Shown piece after piece: positions 44,233-53,227 of a stretch of 64,000 bases of DNA. The position numbers and the translations under genes are program-made. Under the pieces are notes generated by a model. The model did not search any database. It saw only the letters and a program-made list of their open reading frames with translations, and was not told the origin of the DNA. The stretch is taken from NCBI GenBank assembly GCA_015075305.1, contig JABTUS010000001.1, forward strand, positions 981,971 through 1,045,970, written 5' to 3'. The DNA is from Opitutaceae bacterium (lineage in GTDB: Bacteria > Verrucomicrobiota > Verrucomicrobiia > Opitutales > Opitutaceae). How positions within the stretch are numbered: the stretch's first letter is position 1; each line of letters opens with the position of its first letter.

Positions 44233-45078
44233 ATGCATTCCCCCCTTCCCACGTTCGCATTGATCGCAACAGTTGCCATTTTCGCTCCAGGCCTCCAGGC
44301 CCAGCAGGCCTCCCTCGTCAAGAAATGGGAGACCGAAGCCACGCTGCTGACACCTGAATCGGTCCGCTTCGACGGCAGACACAAAGTGCTCTATGTTTCC
44401 AACGTCGAGGGCAGCGAGCCATGGACAAAGGATGGCGCGGGCTCGATCGCCAAGGTGGGCTTGGATGGAAAGGTGATCGCCGCGCGATGGATCACCGGTC
44501 TCGAGGCCCCCAAGGGCATCGGCCTTCACAAGGGCAGGCTCTATGTGGCCGACATCGACCGCGTCGCCGTCATCGACATCGCCAAGGGCGTCATCGAGCG
44601 TTTCATTGAGGTGCCAGGGTCCAAACGACTCAACGACGTCTCAGTCGATGCCTCCGGAGATGTCTACGTTTCCGACATGGGCGGCACCAAGATCTACGTC
44701 ATAAGGAACGGATCTCCTTCCGTGTACCTTGAGGGATTCAAGCGACCCAATGGTGTTCTTGCGCACAAGGGGTCGCTCTACGTGCTGGACGCGGAGAACC
44801 TCCTGAAATTCGGGAGCGACAAGAAGCGCGAGGTGATCGTGGACGGCCTTGATCCCAGTTCGGACGGCATTGAGCATGTGAAGGGCGACACGTTCCTTGT
44901 GACCTGCTGGACGGGCCTCATTTATCTCGTGGAGGGACACGAGAAGGCACTCCTCCTCGACACACGTGCTCAGAAGAGCAATACGGCGGACATCGGTTAC
45001 GACGCGAAGACGCGCACCGTGTACGTGCCCACGTTCTTCAAGAACTCCGTCGCCGCGTACGATTTGAAGCTGAAGTAG
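44233..45078 (+). CDS. Secreted SMP-30/gluconolactonase-like beta-propeller
   Basis: A 281-residue protein with a signal peptide (LIATVAIFAPGLQA). Its repeating strand pattern, ESVRFDGRHKVLYVSNVEGSE, PKGIGLHKGRLYVADIDRVAVID, DVSVDASGDVYVSDMG, PNGVLAHKGSLYVLD, VKGDTFLVTCW and IGYDAKTRTVYVPTF, is a six-bladed SMP-30/LRE-like propeller. It could be a lactonase-like hydrolase or a plain binding scaffold; the metal ligands cannot be assigned with confidence. It is divergent from the serine hydrolase gene with a 99-base gap. Confidence 0.7.
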   Translation: MHSPLPTFALIATVAIFAPGLQAQQASLVKKWETEATLLTPESVRFDGRHKVLYVSNVEGSEPWTKDGAGSIAKVGLDGKVIAARWITGLEAPKGIGLHKGRLYVADIDRVAVIDIAKGVIERFIEVPGSKRLNDVSVDASGDVYVSDMGGTKIYVIRNGSPSVYLEGFKRPNGVLAHKGSLYVLDAENLLKFGSDKKREVIVDGLDPSSDGIEHVKGDTFLVTCWTGLIYLVEGHEKALLLDTRAQKSNTADIGYDAKTRTVYVPTFFKNSVAAYDLKLK

Positions 45079-45130
45079 ACGATCGGACCCGGGCATCCCA
45101 TCCGATCGCCCAGACTCGCCACATACCTCG

Positions 45131-45180
45131 GTTGGATTCCACCGATCTCCCGTTGGATTCCATTCCTCGTTGGATTCCAT
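45131..45180. repeat. Three irregular copies of GTTGGATTCCA
   Basis: GTTGGATTCC starts at 45131, 45152 and 45169, with spacing of 21 and 17 bases. The intergenic stretch 45079-45425 otherwise holds the MITE-like repeat at 45196-45363. No coding frame in it looks real. Confidence 0.5.
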
Positions 45181-45195
45181 CCATCGCCCCTCCGC

Positions 45196-45363
45196 TGGAG
45201 GGGCATGCTTTGTCATGCCCAGGGCTCGCGCTTCGCGCCACGCCGCCGGTCCGCATTCTCATCGACACATTCCACTCCCTCTTCTCCTTGCTCCGCATGA
45301 AATTTTTCCGGCGCTGTTTCGCGATACACGTCCCCAGGGCACGACGGAGCGTGCCCCTCCAAA
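45196..45363. repeat. MITE-like repeat, family 1, complete unit
   Basis: The left end TGGAGGGGCATGCTTTGTCA (45196 onward) and the right end GGGCACGACGGAGCGTGCCC then CTCCAA (to 45363) are imperfect inverted repeats of about 28 bases. The interior differs from the units at 9488 and 15534, so the ends are better conserved than the body, as in MITEs. Confidence 0.75.
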
Positions 45364-45425
45364 ACGCTGAATGAGTGCGCCGGTTGTTCAATGCGCTGAT
45401 TGTGCGCACCGGTCAGCTGACAGCC

Positions 45426-45630
45426 CTACACAAAGGCAACGTTTTGGTTGGCGAACCGGCTCGCGTTCGGCAGGACGACCGGGAGGTCGGTGGCGCTCAC
45501 GCCGAACCAGCGGGCGAGCGTGGCGCTGTATTCGTCAACGCTCGTCGTCGGAATCCACTGCCCGCGCGTGCCGGTGTCCTGGCTGCCCTTCAGCTCGAGA
45601 TTCGGCATGGCACCGTAGATGTGACCTCCA
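45426..45630 (-). pseudogene. C-terminal remnant of a DUF1501 protein
   Basis: The minus-strand frame reads GGHIYGAMPNLELKG, TGTRGQWIPTTSVDEYSATL, WFGVSATDLPVVLPNASRF. This is the conserved end of DUF1501 proteins (Tat-exported, sulfatase-like, common in planctomycetes and verrucomicrobia). Homology starts right where the 27-bp REP-like motif (45631-45657) ends. The rest of the gene, several hundred residues, is absent. Confidence 0.75.
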
Positions 45631-45657
45631 AGGGGTCTGCCCCTAATGTTTGTGGTC
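45631..45657. repeat. 27-bp REP-like motif at the DUF1501 break
   Basis: AAGGGGTCTGCCCCTAATGT then TTGTGGT (reverse orientation relative to the copy at 50035-50061) contains the self-pairing AGGGG/CCCCT. A third, shorter copy lies at 52122-52142. The copy abuts the truncated DUF1501 gene exactly. Confidence 0.65.
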
Positions 45658-45665
45658 AACACTGC

Positions 45666-46481
45666 TCATTTCACCGATCGCAGCACTCTCAGCATCTCGG
45701 CATGAAGCCGTTCGTTGCTCGCCACATACCGGCCACGATCCTGGCGCTGCGGAAGTTCGCCACCCTCATAGTCCGTGACCCTACCGCCCGCTTCACGCGC
45801 AATTAGCAGCCCTGCCATGACGTCATACGGCTTGAGGTTCTTCTCCCAGAAGCCATCCAGACGCCCGGCCGCAACATAGCACATGTCGAGCGCCGCGCTT
45901 CCCAGGCGACGCTCGCCGCGGATGCGACGGACGAACGCCCCCCATTCGGCAAGATTGTTGTCGGGATTGCTGTGCTTGTCGTACGGAAATCCGCTGGCAA
46001 TCACTGCATCGATCAACTTCTCAGTCTGCGATACCTTGATCGCCACGCCATTCAGCTGCGCTCCCATGCCCTTTGTCGCGGCGAACAACTCATCCCGCGT
46101 CGGATCATAGACCACACCCAGCAACGGATCCCTGTCGCGCGTGGTCATGGCAATGCTGGTGCAGAAATACGGAAACTTGCTCGCAAAATTGACGGTTCCA
46201 TCGATCGGGTCCACGAACCAATGGCAAGGTGCATCCTCGGCCGGCACGCCCTGCCCGCCACCCTCCTCGCCCACGATGTGGTGACCAGGGAAGCGAGCCA
46301 GGAGTTCACCTACTATGAATGCTTCTGTCTCCGTGTCCGCCGAGGTGACGATGTCTATGCGGCTCGTCTTCATCTTCGACTCGATCGGCGAAGCGAAATG
46401 CCTCATCACGATCTCACCCGCGCCGCGCGCAATCGCAGCCACCTCATTGAGTACTACCGATAAATCGTCGACGGCATTCAT
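45666..46481 (-). CDS. Inositol-1-monophosphatase family protein (SuhB-like)
   Basis: A 271-residue member of the inositol monophosphatase/SuhB/CysQ family. It has IVTSADTETEAFIVGEL, HIVGEEGG (metal-binding Glu), WFVDPIDGTVNF (DPIDGT motif) and YDVMAGLLIAREAGGRVTDYEGG (the C-terminal Asp motif, WDxAAG-like, here YDVMAG). All metal ligands are present. Likely substrates are inositol or related sugar phosphates. The start at 46481 (MNAVDDLSVVL) is chosen; a 23-residue extension upstream has no homology. Confidence 0.9.
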   Translation of the reverse strand: MNAVDDLSVVLNEVAAIARGAGEIVMRHFASPIESKMKTSRIDIVTSADTETEAFIVGELLARFPGHHIVGEEGGGQGVPAEDAPCHWFVDPIDGTVNFASKFPYFCTSIAMTTRDRDPLLGVVYDPTRDELFAATKGMGAQLNGVAIKVSQTEKLIDAVIASGFPYDKHSNPDNNLAEWGAFVRRIRGERRLGSAALDMCYVAAGRLDGFWEKNLKPYDVMAGLLIAREAGGRVTDYEGGELPQRQDRGRYVASNERLHAEMLRVLRSVK

Positions 46482-46693
46482 GTAAGTCAGCCCTGTCAGG
46501 ATCAGCCAGCATCCGGTTCCTGCACAGGAGAAAATGATCGTCACAGGCAATCACGCGTGCGCGCAAGGTTCGAAGCGGGCCGACCGGAGCTGCCGCGTGG
46601 GCAATTCCGAAGACGCAAGCCCACCCACCCGTGCTCACCGGTGCGCGCCCGGTGATATGCGGCCGACGTCGCGACTGATTGATCTGTCCCGCC

Positions 46694-47701
46694 TCAGCTC
46701 TTCCTCAACAGAGCGTCAAATTGTTTCAACGCGTTCTGTGGACCGCCAACCTTCGCGCTGTCGATCAAGACATTGCCTGCAGGATCCGTGACCACGAGCT
46801 GCGGAATAAAATTAGAAAAGAGCCGGTTGACGACCTGCATCTGCGGCTGCCGGTCCTGCGGCACGGTTCTCCAGGAGAATCCAATCTCTTTGGCATAGAC
46901 CTGCATGTCCTTGGGCGTGCGATCGCCACTGATGAAGAACACTTCGAACGCGTTCGGATGCTTTGCCTTCGCAGCGTTGTAATATTTGAGAAACCCGGGT
47001 GAAAACGCGTGGCAGGGACCGCACCAGCCGGCTCCGCGGTAGAACATGTAGTACTTTGGCTCCTCCTTCGAATTGAAAGCGACCGCCGCACCTGTCAGCG
47101 GATTGACCAGCTTTCCGCTCATGTCCTCGTAAACGCGGCTGGGAAACGCCTTCGGGTCGGCGATGCGACGCCGGGCCGCGTCGAGAATGTCGGTGTCGCG
47201 AGGATTCGCATCAAAGAGGAAATTCCCCTTTTCGTAGGCAAGCAGAAGCTGGCTGCCTTCAATGCCAACCAGGATCGCCTTCTCGCCAGCCTTGATTTCA
47301 CCACCGGAGAGTCGCTGCGGAGAGGTGAGCTTCACCCGGTACGGCCACAGCTCCTTGCGCTGCAGGATCTGCGCGTAGGTCAGTGCGCGCTGCTCGGGCG
47401 TGAGCAACTTGACCGCGGCCTCGGCCGCCGCCAGCACGTCGGTGTCATCCGCCGCCACGGTGAACACGCTGCGACCGTCCGGAGTTTCCAACTCCACCTG
47501 CGTTCCGCGCAATGAGACCAGCGTGAGTTTCTGGCCCTCGGAAATGGCGGGCATGTTGCGGAGCTTGACGGCTTTTTTGATCGTTACCTGGGCTGGAAGC
47601 AGCTCCGGTCGGCGCGAAAGTTCCTGAAGCGTGAGATCCTGCGCGATGGCCGTGGATGCCAGCAGGCCAAGGGCGAAGGACAGGATTGTGCGGGTTTTCA
47701 T
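46694..47701 (-). CDS. Secreted thioredoxin-fold protein with an N-terminal beta-rich region
   Basis: A 335-residue protein with a signal peptide (ILSFALGLLASTAIA). Residues to about 205 contain repeated strand pairs such as QKLTLVSLRGTQVELETPDGRSVF and EKAILVGIEGSQLLLAYEKGNFLF, an SH3-like duplicate. A thioredoxin-like domain follows with active site GAGWCGPCHAF (about residues 222-232) and a later FIPQLVVTDPAGNVL with the expected cis-Pro. A periplasmic disulphide role or a redox partner is likely. The upstream start in the frame lies before the signal peptide and is not used. Confidence 0.8.
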   Translation of the reverse strand: MKTRTILSFALGLLASTAIAQDLTLQELSRRPELLPAQVTIKKAVKLRNMPAISEGQKLTLVSLRGTQVELETPDGRSVFTVAADDTDVLAAAEAAVKLLTPEQRALTYAQILQRKELWPYRVKLTSPQRLSGGEIKAGEKAILVGIEGSQLLLAYEKGNFLFDANPRDTDILDAARRRIADPKAFPSRVYEDMSGKLVNPLTGAAVAFNSKEEPKYYMFYRGAGWCGPCHAFSPGFLKYYNAAKAKHPNAFEVFFISGDRTPKDMQVYAKEIGFSWRTVPQDRQPQMQVVNRLFSNFIPQLVVTDPAGNVLIDSAKVGGPQNALKQFDALLRKS

Positions 47702-47821
47702 GGATGGTGTGACAAGTTGAGTGGGGAAATGTGCGAAATTCAAGTGGCGGAAAAAAGCGGGCTCACGTCGAAAATTTGGCGTCACATGCTGCGGAAAATG
47801 CCGCCCCGCGCGAATGCGCGC

Positions 47822-49843
47822 CTATTTTTTCTTCCGAGCATCGAGAGCGTCCTGCCTAGCCTTCGCCTTCGCATCGGCCGCGGCCTTTCGTTTCGCGGCC
47901 GCTTCTGCAGCGGCGGCTTTGGCTCTGCCAGCCGCTTCCGCCTTCTCAGCCGCCGCCTTTTCCTTTGCCGCATGCGCGGCGGCCGCCTCCTGCTCCTCGA
48001 GGATGCCAATGTCGTCAAACCAGGTGTTGAAGGTTGTGTCCGGGGAGGGTGTCACCGTGACGCGCGTCATGGGTCCCACACCGTCGCCCGCCACCGCGGG
48101 TCCCACAAACACGATGCGGCCGTCCTCCAGGATTTCCCACTCATCGGCATCCTTTGGTGCGGTGCTGACTCCCCAAGGCAGCGCTCCCCTGGCCAGGCGG
48201 GTGTGGGAAGGCGTGTTGATCCACTGAACACCGCGGGATGAAAAACGCGCAACCATTTCGCCGTCCAGGTAGAAGGCAAGCAGGGGAGTGTTTGGATTGG
48301 CGGGATCGCGCGGGGAACCGCGAATGATCAGGTGACGATTGTCTGGCGTGAACGCCAGCGGAACCCCCGAGGAACGCCGCGCCGGGACAAACCGTCCGTC
48401 GATGTAGATGGTATTGCCCTCGTTTCCCGTCCGCGCATTGGCCGCCAGGTGTTTGGAATCCGGGCTGAAAACCGCGGCTTCTCCAAACGCGCCTCCTGAA
48501 CCCTTGATCTCTCCATCGACCCAGAACTCCGCCTCGGTCGGCCCCTTCACGGCATAGTACGCGATGCGGCGGCCATCGGGACTGATCTCGAGCCGAAAGA
48601 CATTCCTGTGCGGCGGCGAGACCCTGCCGGCGTGGTGGATGTTCAGGACATTGGGCCCCGCGCCATAGGCGAACAGGTTTCCCGTGTCTCCGAACGCGAG
48701 ACCACGCATGACGGCATGGCCTTCATCCTCCACGCCGTTGTTCACGAGGAAACTTTTCGAGTCGCTTTCGGCAATGTAGAGGCACATCGACGAATCAGGC
48801 GTGAAATAAATGTCGCTGACCGAGCCGTATTCCCGGTGCTTCTTCCCTTCGAGAACGACCCACTGGACCTTGTTCATGTCACGACTGCATATTGCCGCCC
48901 ACCGTTTCCCGTCCGGACTGAACCGGATGTCGCGCACACCCACGAGGCCGGGCACGCGTTTGCCATTCAGGAAGAGCGCCTGCTCCGGGTCGTACTGGAT
49001 CTTCTGAACCAGCGCGGCAATGTCGCCATTCGCGCTGATGCGGAATCGCTCAATCGTCGCCTTCGTATCAAGCACGACCTTCCCATCCCGGAGAAGCTTC
49101 TGCTCGCCACGCCCGCCGGTGGAAACGACGACGTGCTGGCTGTCGGGCGAAAAGCGCGCGCGCTCCGCCGTATACCCCGGCTCCGTGCCATCGATCACGA
49201 GCAGCTTTTCGAGCGGCTGCTTTGCCCTGCCACCGTTGAGTATCCACCGCGAGCCATCCGGACTGAAAAAAAGCGGCGGCGTGCGGTCGAACGGCGGCGT
49301 GACCGGCCTGCCATCCATCATCAACCGATTCGACTGCATGGTGTCGCCGGTATGGCTGTAGAAAAACAGGTGGTGGCCGTCGGGGGAGAACTGCAGGAAC
49401 TGCACAGGCGGTGCCACCAATGAGTGCTTTGCCCGAAACATCTCCTTTCCGTCGGCAATCACGATGACCTCTTCGCCGCGCCGGCCAGCGTAGGCGAAGC
49501 GAAGCCCATCCGCACTGAATACCACTGTTCCGGGATTTGAGATGCTCTGTCCGATGACAATATCGGCATCGTTGAATTGGGGCGCGACATGGCATGCCGC
49601 CTTGAGGATATCGTCAAAGGGTTCACCATCGACATTGTCGATCGCGACATACCACCGCCCCTCCTTCTGGTGGGTCGTGGCCAGTCGGGAACCTCGCGGA
49701 CTCAAGGTGTAGCTCATGCCCGGAGTCCACGCCGGTCCGACGATCTCCTGGACAACCTTGTGATGCGGTGCCTGCGCCAGGACAAACGACTGACAAACGA
49801 GGCATACCAGGAGCAAAGAGCCCAATCCGCTGACCTTGTTCAT
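47822..49843 (-). CDS. Secreted beta-propeller (WD40/TolB-like) protein with a C-terminal coiled coil
   Basis: A 673-residue exported protein (signal LLLVCLVCQSFVLA). At least ten strand-turn repeats of the type FSADGLRFAYAGRRG, FSPDGHHLFFYSH, FSPDGSRWILNGG, FSPDSQHVVVSTGG and FSPDGKRWAAICS form one or two propellers. The end (about residues 610-673) is a highly charged Ala/Lys/Glu coiled coil (AAEKAEAAGRAKAAAAEAAA). The repeated 'VIADGKEM', 'LMMDGRPV', 'LFLNGKRV' blades describe a displayed quantity. It is a paralogue of the next gene upstream (50113-51819). The function is unknown. Confidence 0.7.
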   Translation of the reverse strand: MNKVSGLGSLLLVCLVCQSFVLAQAPHHKVVQEIVGPAWTPGMSYTLSPRGSRLATTHQKEGRWYVAIDNVDGEPFDDILKAACHVAPQFNDADIVIGQSISNPGTVVFSADGLRFAYAGRRGEEVIVIADGKEMFRAKHSLVAPPVQFLQFSPDGHHLFFYSHTGDTMQSNRLMMDGRPVTPPFDRTPPLFFSPDGSRWILNGGRAKQPLEKLLVIDGTEPGYTAERARFSPDSQHVVVSTGGRGEQKLLRDGKVVLDTKATIERFRISANGDIAALVQKIQYDPEQALFLNGKRVPGLVGVRDIRFSPDGKRWAAICSRDMNKVQWVVLEGKKHREYGSVSDIYFTPDSSMCLYIAESDSKSFLVNNGVEDEGHAVMRGLAFGDTGNLFAYGAGPNVLNIHHAGRVSPPHRNVFRLEISPDGRRIAYYAVKGPTEAEFWVDGEIKGSGGAFGEAAVFSPDSKHLAANARTGNEGNTIYIDGRFVPARRSSGVPLAFTPDNRHLIIRGSPRDPANPNTPLLAFYLDGEMVARFSSRGVQWINTPSHTRLARGALPWGVSTAPKDADEWEILEDGRIVFVGPAVAGDGVGPMTRVTVTPSPDTTFNTWFDDIGILEEQEAAAAHAAKEKAAAEKAEAAGRAKAAAAEAAAKRKAAADAKAKARQDALDARKKK

Positions 49844-50034
49844 TCTGTAAAATGGGGTTTTGAGGAAAGTGGTCCGCAAAGCTTTCGTGAGCGAATAGCT
49901 GAAGCAGATACAACCCTGATAGCCCGACTCGCAGAGAAATGACAACAGCCAACTCCGCCCACCGCCGCCTTGGTCAAACCTGGCACAATCGAGCACGGTA
50001 GAACCAACAAACAATTGAAACTCCCATGCCTGCA

Positions 50035-50061
50035 ACCACAAACATTAGGGGCTGACCCCTT
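50035..50061. repeat. 27-bp REP-like motif between two propeller genes
   Basis: ACCACAAACATTAGGGGCTG then ACCCCTT. It is nearly identical in reverse to 45631-45657 and similar to 52122-52142. The rest of the gap 49844-50112 shows no recognised feature. Confidence 0.65.
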
Positions 50062-50112
50062 CTGGTATTTTCGGCGAATACTTCGATCCGGGGTTCGGCG
50101 GTCGGCACAGGG

Positions 50113-51819
50113 TTACCCCTTCGCGGCCAGCATCGAGGCGATGCTCGTGCTGCCGTCGGGCATGATGCGGAAGCGTTTCGCCGCACCATCCGCGATTCCG
50201 ATGAAGGTGAACACGCCGTCGGCACCCATCTCAAAGGGCATGGTGAGATTCGGAATGCTTGTAATTTTCTCGACGGGCCTGCCATCCACCATCACCTCGT
50301 AGCCACCGCCGGCGATGAAACGAAAGTAGATGATGTGGTTGCCGTCCGGGGTGAAGAACGGCAGGCTGTAAAGCGCGGTCATCGGATCGACGAGCCTGCC
50401 GTTGACCACAAGACCCCGCTTGCCCGCGTCGCCGTTCACCGAGCCGAAGTGCGCCACATATTTCCCATCGGGGCTGAAGCGGAATCGCGGCTTGTCTTGG
50501 CCGTCGATGAAGTTCGTTTCGTAGACATTGACCCCCTTCTGCTCCACACCGTCGAGATAGAGGGAGAGGAATCCTCCGACAAAGCCGTTGAAACCGTAGT
50601 GGCTGCCGTCCGGGCTGAAGCCGAGGTAGCTCGCGCCCCGCACCAATGTCGCCTTGCCATCGACGACGACACTCGCGTTGGGCTGGCCCATGACCTGGGC
50701 GATGTAGCCGATGCGTTTGCCGGCTCCGAGCACCAGTTGAATGCCCTGATAACCGTCCGACTCCTCATCCTCGACCAGGAGAAACTGGCCGCCGGCCGAG
50801 TAGGAGCGGGCGAGGTAGAGCGCCTTTGCGGAGTCCGCGGTGAACTGCAGTCCCTCCACCTGATCGTAGAGCTGGCCCTTCCTGCCGTCGATGAGCACGA
50901 ACTTCCTTGAGCCACCGGCCGTGCAGAGCGCGGCGTAGCGTTTGCCGTCGGGGCTGAAGATCACCTTGTCGATCGAATCGCAGTCGCTGCCCGGGATCTT
51001 CTTGCCACCGGAGCCGAGAAAAACTCCCGGTGTTCCGCGGCTTCCGCTGAGCACGAGGAAGTTGAGTCCACCGCTGGACATGTGCACACTGTGGATCAGG
51101 GGCGCGCGCGAGGCCTGCTTGCCGTTGATCAGCAGGACATCCGTGTCCGGCAGGTGGCCGATCGTGAGGACGTTTTTTCCGTCGGGCGAGAACTGCGGCC
51201 TGTCACCTTGGAAGCCGACGTTCCTCCCATCAACCATGAGCAGGGAACCCCGTCTTTCATCGTGTTTGGTGAACATCGCCACGTAGCGCGACTCGTCCGG
51301 ACTGAACACCGGGGCGAGGGTGATGCCATTCGTCGGGTCGCTCGCGACGCCGTCCACCACGAGCTTGTGCACACCGCCCGGCTCGGCGGGAGTCACATAC
51401 CAGAAACGCTTTCCGCTCGGGGAAAACCCGAAGAGCGGGGAAGGAAATGGGTTGAGGCTGTCATTCGCCGGAGCGCGGGCAATCTCCTTGCCGTCGAGGA
51501 CAAGGATGACGTCGGTCCCAACGAACACCGTGTAGGCGTGGCGCTTGCCGTCACTGGAGAGCGCCTTGTGGCTGGGGTCGGTGACTTGGTCGAAACGCTG
51601 GCCCTCGACACCGTCGTGGAGATACACCCGCCGGCTGCCTTTGGGCGACGGTATCAGGACATGCAGGCCTGGCTGGCTGACGGCGTTGGCACCGTGGGAG
51701 GCGAAATTCTGACCCTGGGGCAGGATGACGACGGACTCGACTTTGGCCTGGGCGAAGGCGGACAGCGCAAGCACGCTGTACAATCCGACGGAAACAATTG
51801 CGAATGGAACGGAGTTCAT
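50113..51819 (-). CDS. Secreted beta-propeller protein, paralogue of 47822-49843
   Basis: A 568-residue exported protein (signal IVSVGLYSVLALSAFA). Repeats such as FSPSGKRFWYVT, FSPDESRYVAMFTKHD, FSPDGKNVLTIGH, FSPDGKRYAALCTAG, FSPDGSHYGFNGF and FSPDGKYVAHFGS alternate with 'LVVDGVASDP', 'LMVDGRNVGF', 'VLLINGKQAS'. The same two-part blade occurs in the neighbour, indicating common origin. It lacks the coiled-coil tail. The ATG at 51819 starts the signal peptide. The function is unknown. Confidence 0.7.
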   Translation of the reverse strand: MNSVPFAIVSVGLYSVLALSAFAQAKVESVVILPQGQNFASHGANAVSQPGLHVLIPSPKGSRRVYLHDGVEGQRFDQVTDPSHKALSSDGKRHAYTVFVGTDVILVLDGKEIARAPANDSLNPFPSPLFGFSPSGKRFWYVTPAEPGGVHKLVVDGVASDPTNGITLAPVFSPDESRYVAMFTKHDERRGSLLMVDGRNVGFQGDRPQFSPDGKNVLTIGHLPDTDVLLINGKQASRAPLIHSVHMSSGGLNFLVLSGSRGTPGVFLGSGGKKIPGSDCDSIDKVIFSPDGKRYAALCTAGGSRKFVLIDGRKGQLYDQVEGLQFTADSAKALYLARSYSAGGQFLLVEDEESDGYQGIQLVLGAGKRIGYIAQVMGQPNASVVVDGKATLVRGASYLGFSPDGSHYGFNGFVGGFLSLYLDGVEQKGVNVYETNFIDGQDKPRFRFSPDGKYVAHFGSVNGDAGKRGLVVNGRLVDPMTALYSLPFFTPDGNHIIYFRFIAGGGYEVMVDGRPVEKITSIPNLTMPFEMGADGVFTFIGIADGAAKRFRIMPDGSTSIASMLAAKG

Positions 51820-52299
51820 TGGATTGAAAGCGTAGGAATTGGCGACCGCAAAGGGATCCCGGCTGGATGGTCGGACTTCAGCCGACAACCGCGGACCGGA
51901 GCACCGCGACGCATCCGAACGACGTATCGTTCGGCATTCCTACGAATGATTTTCGATGGATCGGGATTGAGTTGCGAGTAAAAACGCGGTTCTCGGGATG
52001 GGAGCCGCGGTGGGTGTCAACTGCATAGCATCTCGCGGAGAGCAATGACAAGTGCCAACGCCAAGGGCCGCGGCGAACGATCCGCTCACAATCACAGACA
52101 AGCCCAGGCGACTTGCAGCACTCAGCCCCTATTGTTTGTGGTTGTCCTTGCTGCGATATGTCTTTCAGATGTCTTCTTCAGCGGCCTGCTTCTTTAATTT
52201 GCTGACGCCAAGCAGCGGGGATTCACTACCGTTCAAACGGTAGCCTTGACACCGGGAGGGGGGTCCGGCACTTCAGTCACCTCTTAATACTTCACTGCC
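51820..52299. other. Intergenic region before rpmH with repeat motifs
   Basis: No gene was recognised in these 480 bases between a divergent propeller gene and rpmH. It holds a short REP-like copy (52122-52142, TCAGCCCCTATTGTTTGTGG) and an 18-base inverted repeat CTACCGTTCAAACGGTAG (52226-52243), 57 bases before the rpmH ATG. No cluster of DnaA boxes was seen, so there is no evidence that this is the replication origin, though rpmH often lies near it. Confidence 0.6.
52226..52243. promoter_or_regulatory. Perfect inverted repeat CTACCGTTCAAACGGTAG upstream of rpmH
   Basis: Eight-base arms around a two-base centre. A TTGACA follows at 52245-52250 but has no suitable -10 at the right distance. 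It may be an operator or a short hairpin in the leader; either is inference. Confidence 0.35.
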
Positions 52300-52437
52300 A
52301 TGCAACCGACTTTTCGACCGCACCGCAAAAAACGCGCCCGCAAGATTGGATTCCGCGCCCGCAAGGCCACGGCCGGCGGCCGCAAGGTCCTCAGCTCCCG
52401 GCGCCGCAAGGGCCGCAAGCGGTTGACCGTCGTCTAA
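52300..52437 (+). CDS. rpmH: Ribosomal protein bL34
   Basis: A 45-residue, very basic protein: [20 protein letters not shown] then [25 protein letters not shown]. It matches L34 along its full length, with the conserved TxRPxxxxRxRxxGFRxR pattern. It is too short for many ORF searches. rnpA follows after 14 bases, the usual order. Confidence 0.95.
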   Translation: MQPTFRPHRKKRARKIGFRARKATAGGRKVLSSRRRKGRKRLTVV

Positions 52438-52451
52438 TTGCGCGTTCGGTC

Positions 52452-52844
52452 ATGCGTTTCCGCGCCGAGCAACACCTGCGGCGCCAGCGCGATATTCGGG
52501 CCGTTCGTGAAAAGGGCCGCCGAATCGAGTGTGGCGGTTTTACACTTTGGTATCGGCGTCGTGACCATGACGAACTCGGCACCACGTCTTCGGAAAATCA
52601 CGTGGTTCCGCCTTCTCTTCGCCGGGTCTGTGTCGTGGCGTCGACCGCAGCCGTCGGCCCAGCAGTGCAACGCGCACGCGCCAAACGGCGGCTGCGGGAG
52701 GTTTTTCGAAACCAACAGGAGCACGTTCCCCCTGGGTATGACTTGCTTCTGGTAGCCCGGCGCTCTCTCAATGGGCTTGAATATCGGGAAATCGAACGAA
52801 AGTTCATCGACGCCTGTCCCCGACTCGCTCCACACGCCGCATGA
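52452..52844 (+). CDS. rnpA: Ribonuclease P protein component
   Basis: A 130-residue basic protein. The RNR motif region reads [13 protein letters not shown], and [16 protein letters not shown] and YDLLLVARR are family strands. It binds the catalytic RNA of RNase P for tRNA 5' maturation. It is between rpmH and yidD, and its stop overlaps the yidD start by 4 bases. Confidence 0.92.
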   Translation: MRFRAEQHLRRQRDIRAVREKGRRIECGGFTLWYRRRDHDELGTTSSENHVVPPSLRRVCVVASTAAVGPAVQRARAKRRLREVFRNQQEHVPPGYDLLLVARRSLNGLEYREIERKFIDACPRLAPHAA

Positions 52845-53227
52845 TCCCGCTTGAGAAGCCCCCGTCCAAATCCGCCCGGGGCCTGCGGCTGCCCTCACGG
52901 ATGGCTTCCGCCGTTCTCCAGAGTGCCATCCGTCTCTACCAGCTCACCCTCTCGCCCACCCTGCCACTGATCCTGGGGCCTGGCTGCGGCTGCCGCTTTC
53001 ATCCAACCTGTTCCCACTACGCGCAGGAGGCCGTGCAACGCCACGGTCCGCTCCGCGGGGCCTGGCTCGCAATCAAACGCATCGCGCGCTGCCATCCCCT
53101 CCACGCCGGCGGAGTCGACTTTGTACCAGCCGTCACCCGCGCGGGTTCGCAACCCATCTGTCGCGCCGTGTCGGTCCCATCACTTTCCATCGACCCATCT
53201 TCCACCCAATCTTCACTTAATGGATAA
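52841..53227 (+). CDS. yidD: Membrane protein insertion efficiency factor YidD
   Basis: A 128-residue protein of the YidD family: [62 protein letters not shown], with the conserved Cys pairs. The C-terminal 30 residues are variable. Overlaps rnpA by 4 bases and yidC by 8, so the genes are translationally coupled. YidD helps YidC-dependent insertion of membrane proteins. Confidence 0.93.
   Translation: MIPLEKPPSKSARGLRLPSRMASAVLQSAIRLYQLTLSPTLPLILGPGCGCRFHPTCSHYAQEAVQRHGPLRGAWLAIKRIARCHPLHAGGVDFVPAVTRAGSQPICRAVSVPSLSIDPSSTQSSLNG

Noticed and set aside
44134..44529. A 132-residue N-terminal extension of the serine hydrolase
   Set aside because: It would place the signal peptide internally and overlap the divergent propeller gene.
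52245..52290. TTGACA promoter for rpmH
   Set aside because: No convincing -10 lies 16-18 bases downstream; the hexamer is probably chance.
51820..52299. Replication origin upstream of rpmH
   Set aside because: Gene order would allow it, but there is no cluster of DnaA boxes, no AT-rich unwinding region and no dnaA nearby.
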